Part shown: piece by piece, positions 63,421-64,000 of the stretch
Numbering within the stretch: position 1 is the stretch's first letter
Layout of the letters: each line of letters starts with the position of its first letter
Assembly: GCA_027214385.1 (NCBI GenBank)
Contig: JAPVXR010000002.1
Coordinates: forward strand, 186,001 to 250,000
Origin: Cryomorphaceae bacterium 1068
Lineage (GTDB): Bacteria > Bacteroidota > Bacteroidia > Flavobacteriales_D > Cryomorphaceae
Reading direction: 5' to 3'
Length of the DNA: 64,000 nt
Notes under the pieces: model-generated
The model's database searches: none
Seen by the model: only the letters and a program-made list of their open reading frames with translations
What the model was told of the DNA's origin: nothing
Position numbers and translations under genes: made by a program

Positions 63421-63758
63421 AAGCAATAAAATTAATTCTGGTGTTCTGTTTCTTCGCTACTATTGGTATGGCCAATGAACCAGGCGAACTAACCGTAAAA
63501 TCTTCGATTGTCTGCGATATGTGCAAGACTACGATTGAAGAAGGACTCGCTTACGAAAAGGGAATTAAGCGTGTGGCGGTAGACGTAGAAGCTAACACCA
63601 TTTTTGTAAAGTATAATGAGAAGAAGCTCAATGAAGATGAAGTGAAAAGTCTTATTGCAGGACTCGGCTACGCTGCTGATAACGTTAAACCCGTCAAAGA
63701 GGCTTACGACAATCTTCACGGATGCTGCAAGATGCCGGGAGCTTGTGGAGACAAATAA
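63417..63758 (+). CDS. Secreted heavy-metal-associated (HMA) domain protein
   Basis: A 113-residue HMA protein with a signal peptide (KAIKLILVFCFFATIGMA), the metal motif CDMC (Cys33, Cys36), a ferredoxin-like fold following it (KRVAVDVEANTIFVKYNEKKL), and an extra C-terminal Cys/His cluster (HGCCKMPGAC). It binds Cu(I) or a similar metal in the periplasm. It overlaps the TonB receptor stop by 4 bases (ATGA), so the two are coupled. The C-terminal cluster is outside the usual HMA fold. Confidence 0.9.
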   Translation: MKAIKLILVFCFFATIGMANEPGELTVKSSIVCDMCKTTIEEGLAYEKGIKRVAVDVEANTIFVKYNEKKLNEDEVKSLIAGLGYAADNVKPVKEAYDNLHGCCKMPGACGDK

Positions 63759-64000
63759 GCCAATCATTCACGCTGTAAATGGTATGGCTCCATTCTTGGA
63801 AGAAGGTGTTTGGGTGGCGCCAAATGCTACGATTGTAGGAGAGGTCCACATCGGTGCGCGAAGTAGCATCTGGTACCAAACTGTTTTGCGCGGCGATGTC
63901 GGCAAAATTGTCTTGGGAAATGACGTGAACATTCAGGATGGATCCGTCCTCCATAGCACCACTGGAAAGAGTCAGGTTATTTTAGGAAATCGCGTGTCGG
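63745..64000 (+). CDS. Gamma-carbonic anhydrase-like hexapeptide protein, 3' end cut by the window edge
   Basis: The frame starting with GTG at 63745 overlaps the HMA gene by 14 bases and runs open for 85 codons to the window end. The N-terminal (KPIIHAVNGMAPFLEEGVW) and following left-handed beta-helix segments (NATIVGEVHIGARSSIWYQ; LRGDVGKIVLGNDVNIQDG; VLHSTTGKSQVILGNRV) match gamma-class carbonic anhydrase or PaaY-like proteins, including Arg-Gly-Asp and the Gln-Asp of NIQDG. Zinc His residues should lie just beyond or near the edge (VLHST). Confident family, partial gene. Confidence 0.88.
   Translation, partial: METNKPIIHAVNGMAPFLEEGVWVAPNATIVGEVHIGARSSIWYQTVLRGDVGKIVLGNDVNIQDGSVLHSTTGKSQVILGNRVS

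Overview
The window looks like a chromosomal segment of a Bacteroidota bacterium, most likely Flavobacteriales (Cryomorphaceae/Schleiferiaceae-like, from protein flavour and gene order rather than any search). Signs seen directly: secreted proteins ending in type IX secretion sorting domains, many exact or near-exact TAnnTTTG promoter boxes with almost no Shine-Dalgarno sequences, a SusC-style TonB receptor with an N-terminal carboxypeptidase-regulatory-like domain, and lineage-typical families (DUF5687, DUF6341/DUF6427 next to purD, HU-CCDC81/SPOR, HYC_CC_PP-like). Coding density is high, genes lie on both strands in short runs, and there is no phage, insertion sequence, CRISPR array or rRNA operon. 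One tRNA (Ser, GGA) is present.

Layout. 1-8.9 kb: a secreted propeller-like protein cut by the window edge, an outer-membrane barrel, rlmN, an ABC exporter pair, a putative membrane haem protein with a cytochrome c lipoprotein, then hflX-rbfA-LolE-like permease. 9-14 kb: dusB, a CPBP protease and a four-gene ExbB/ExbD energiser operon, then tRNA-Ser. 14-26.5 kb: ansA, tatD, a heptosyltransferase-like GT9, thioesterase, hemJ, a SpoIIAA-like protein, HU/SPOR protein, kdsB, dprA, gdhA, and a reverse run of GNAT, S4 protein, a 43-residue ORF, nadD, gmk, yicC, arsC-like. 26.5-34.8 kb: YbhN-type membrane protein, cystathionine gamma-synthase-type enzyme, two tandem M43 metalloproteases with sorting domains, and a lipoprotein/secreted protein pair.

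34.8-50.9 kb: polA, cysS, a YwqK-like repeat protein, threonine dehydrogenase, the tyrosine-degradation pair hmgA-hppD, aspS, tadA, two thiol-redox proteins, purD with DUF6341/DUF6427, and purQ. 51-64 kb: a TPR protein, udk, the 2-oxoglutarate dehydrogenase genes sucA-sucB, an M61 peptidase, DinB, a NifU-like scaffold, and a metal-handling cassette (Cys-rich secreted protein, TonB receptor with a Cys-Cys pair in the plug, HMA protein) running into a truncated gamma-carbonic anhydrase.

Most of the window is housekeeping. The part I cannot explain with known families is the 337-base gap between purQ and the TPR gene (50929-51265): it holds a nested set of inverted repeats closed by a 9-bp stem, followed by a perfect 10-base Shine-Dalgarno sequence at ideal distance from a 21-codon ORF that carries its own anti-Shine-Dalgarno-like sequence, and a terminator. 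In a phylum whose ribosomes normally hide the anti-Shine-Dalgarno, this is a candidate regulatory RNA or small-protein system.
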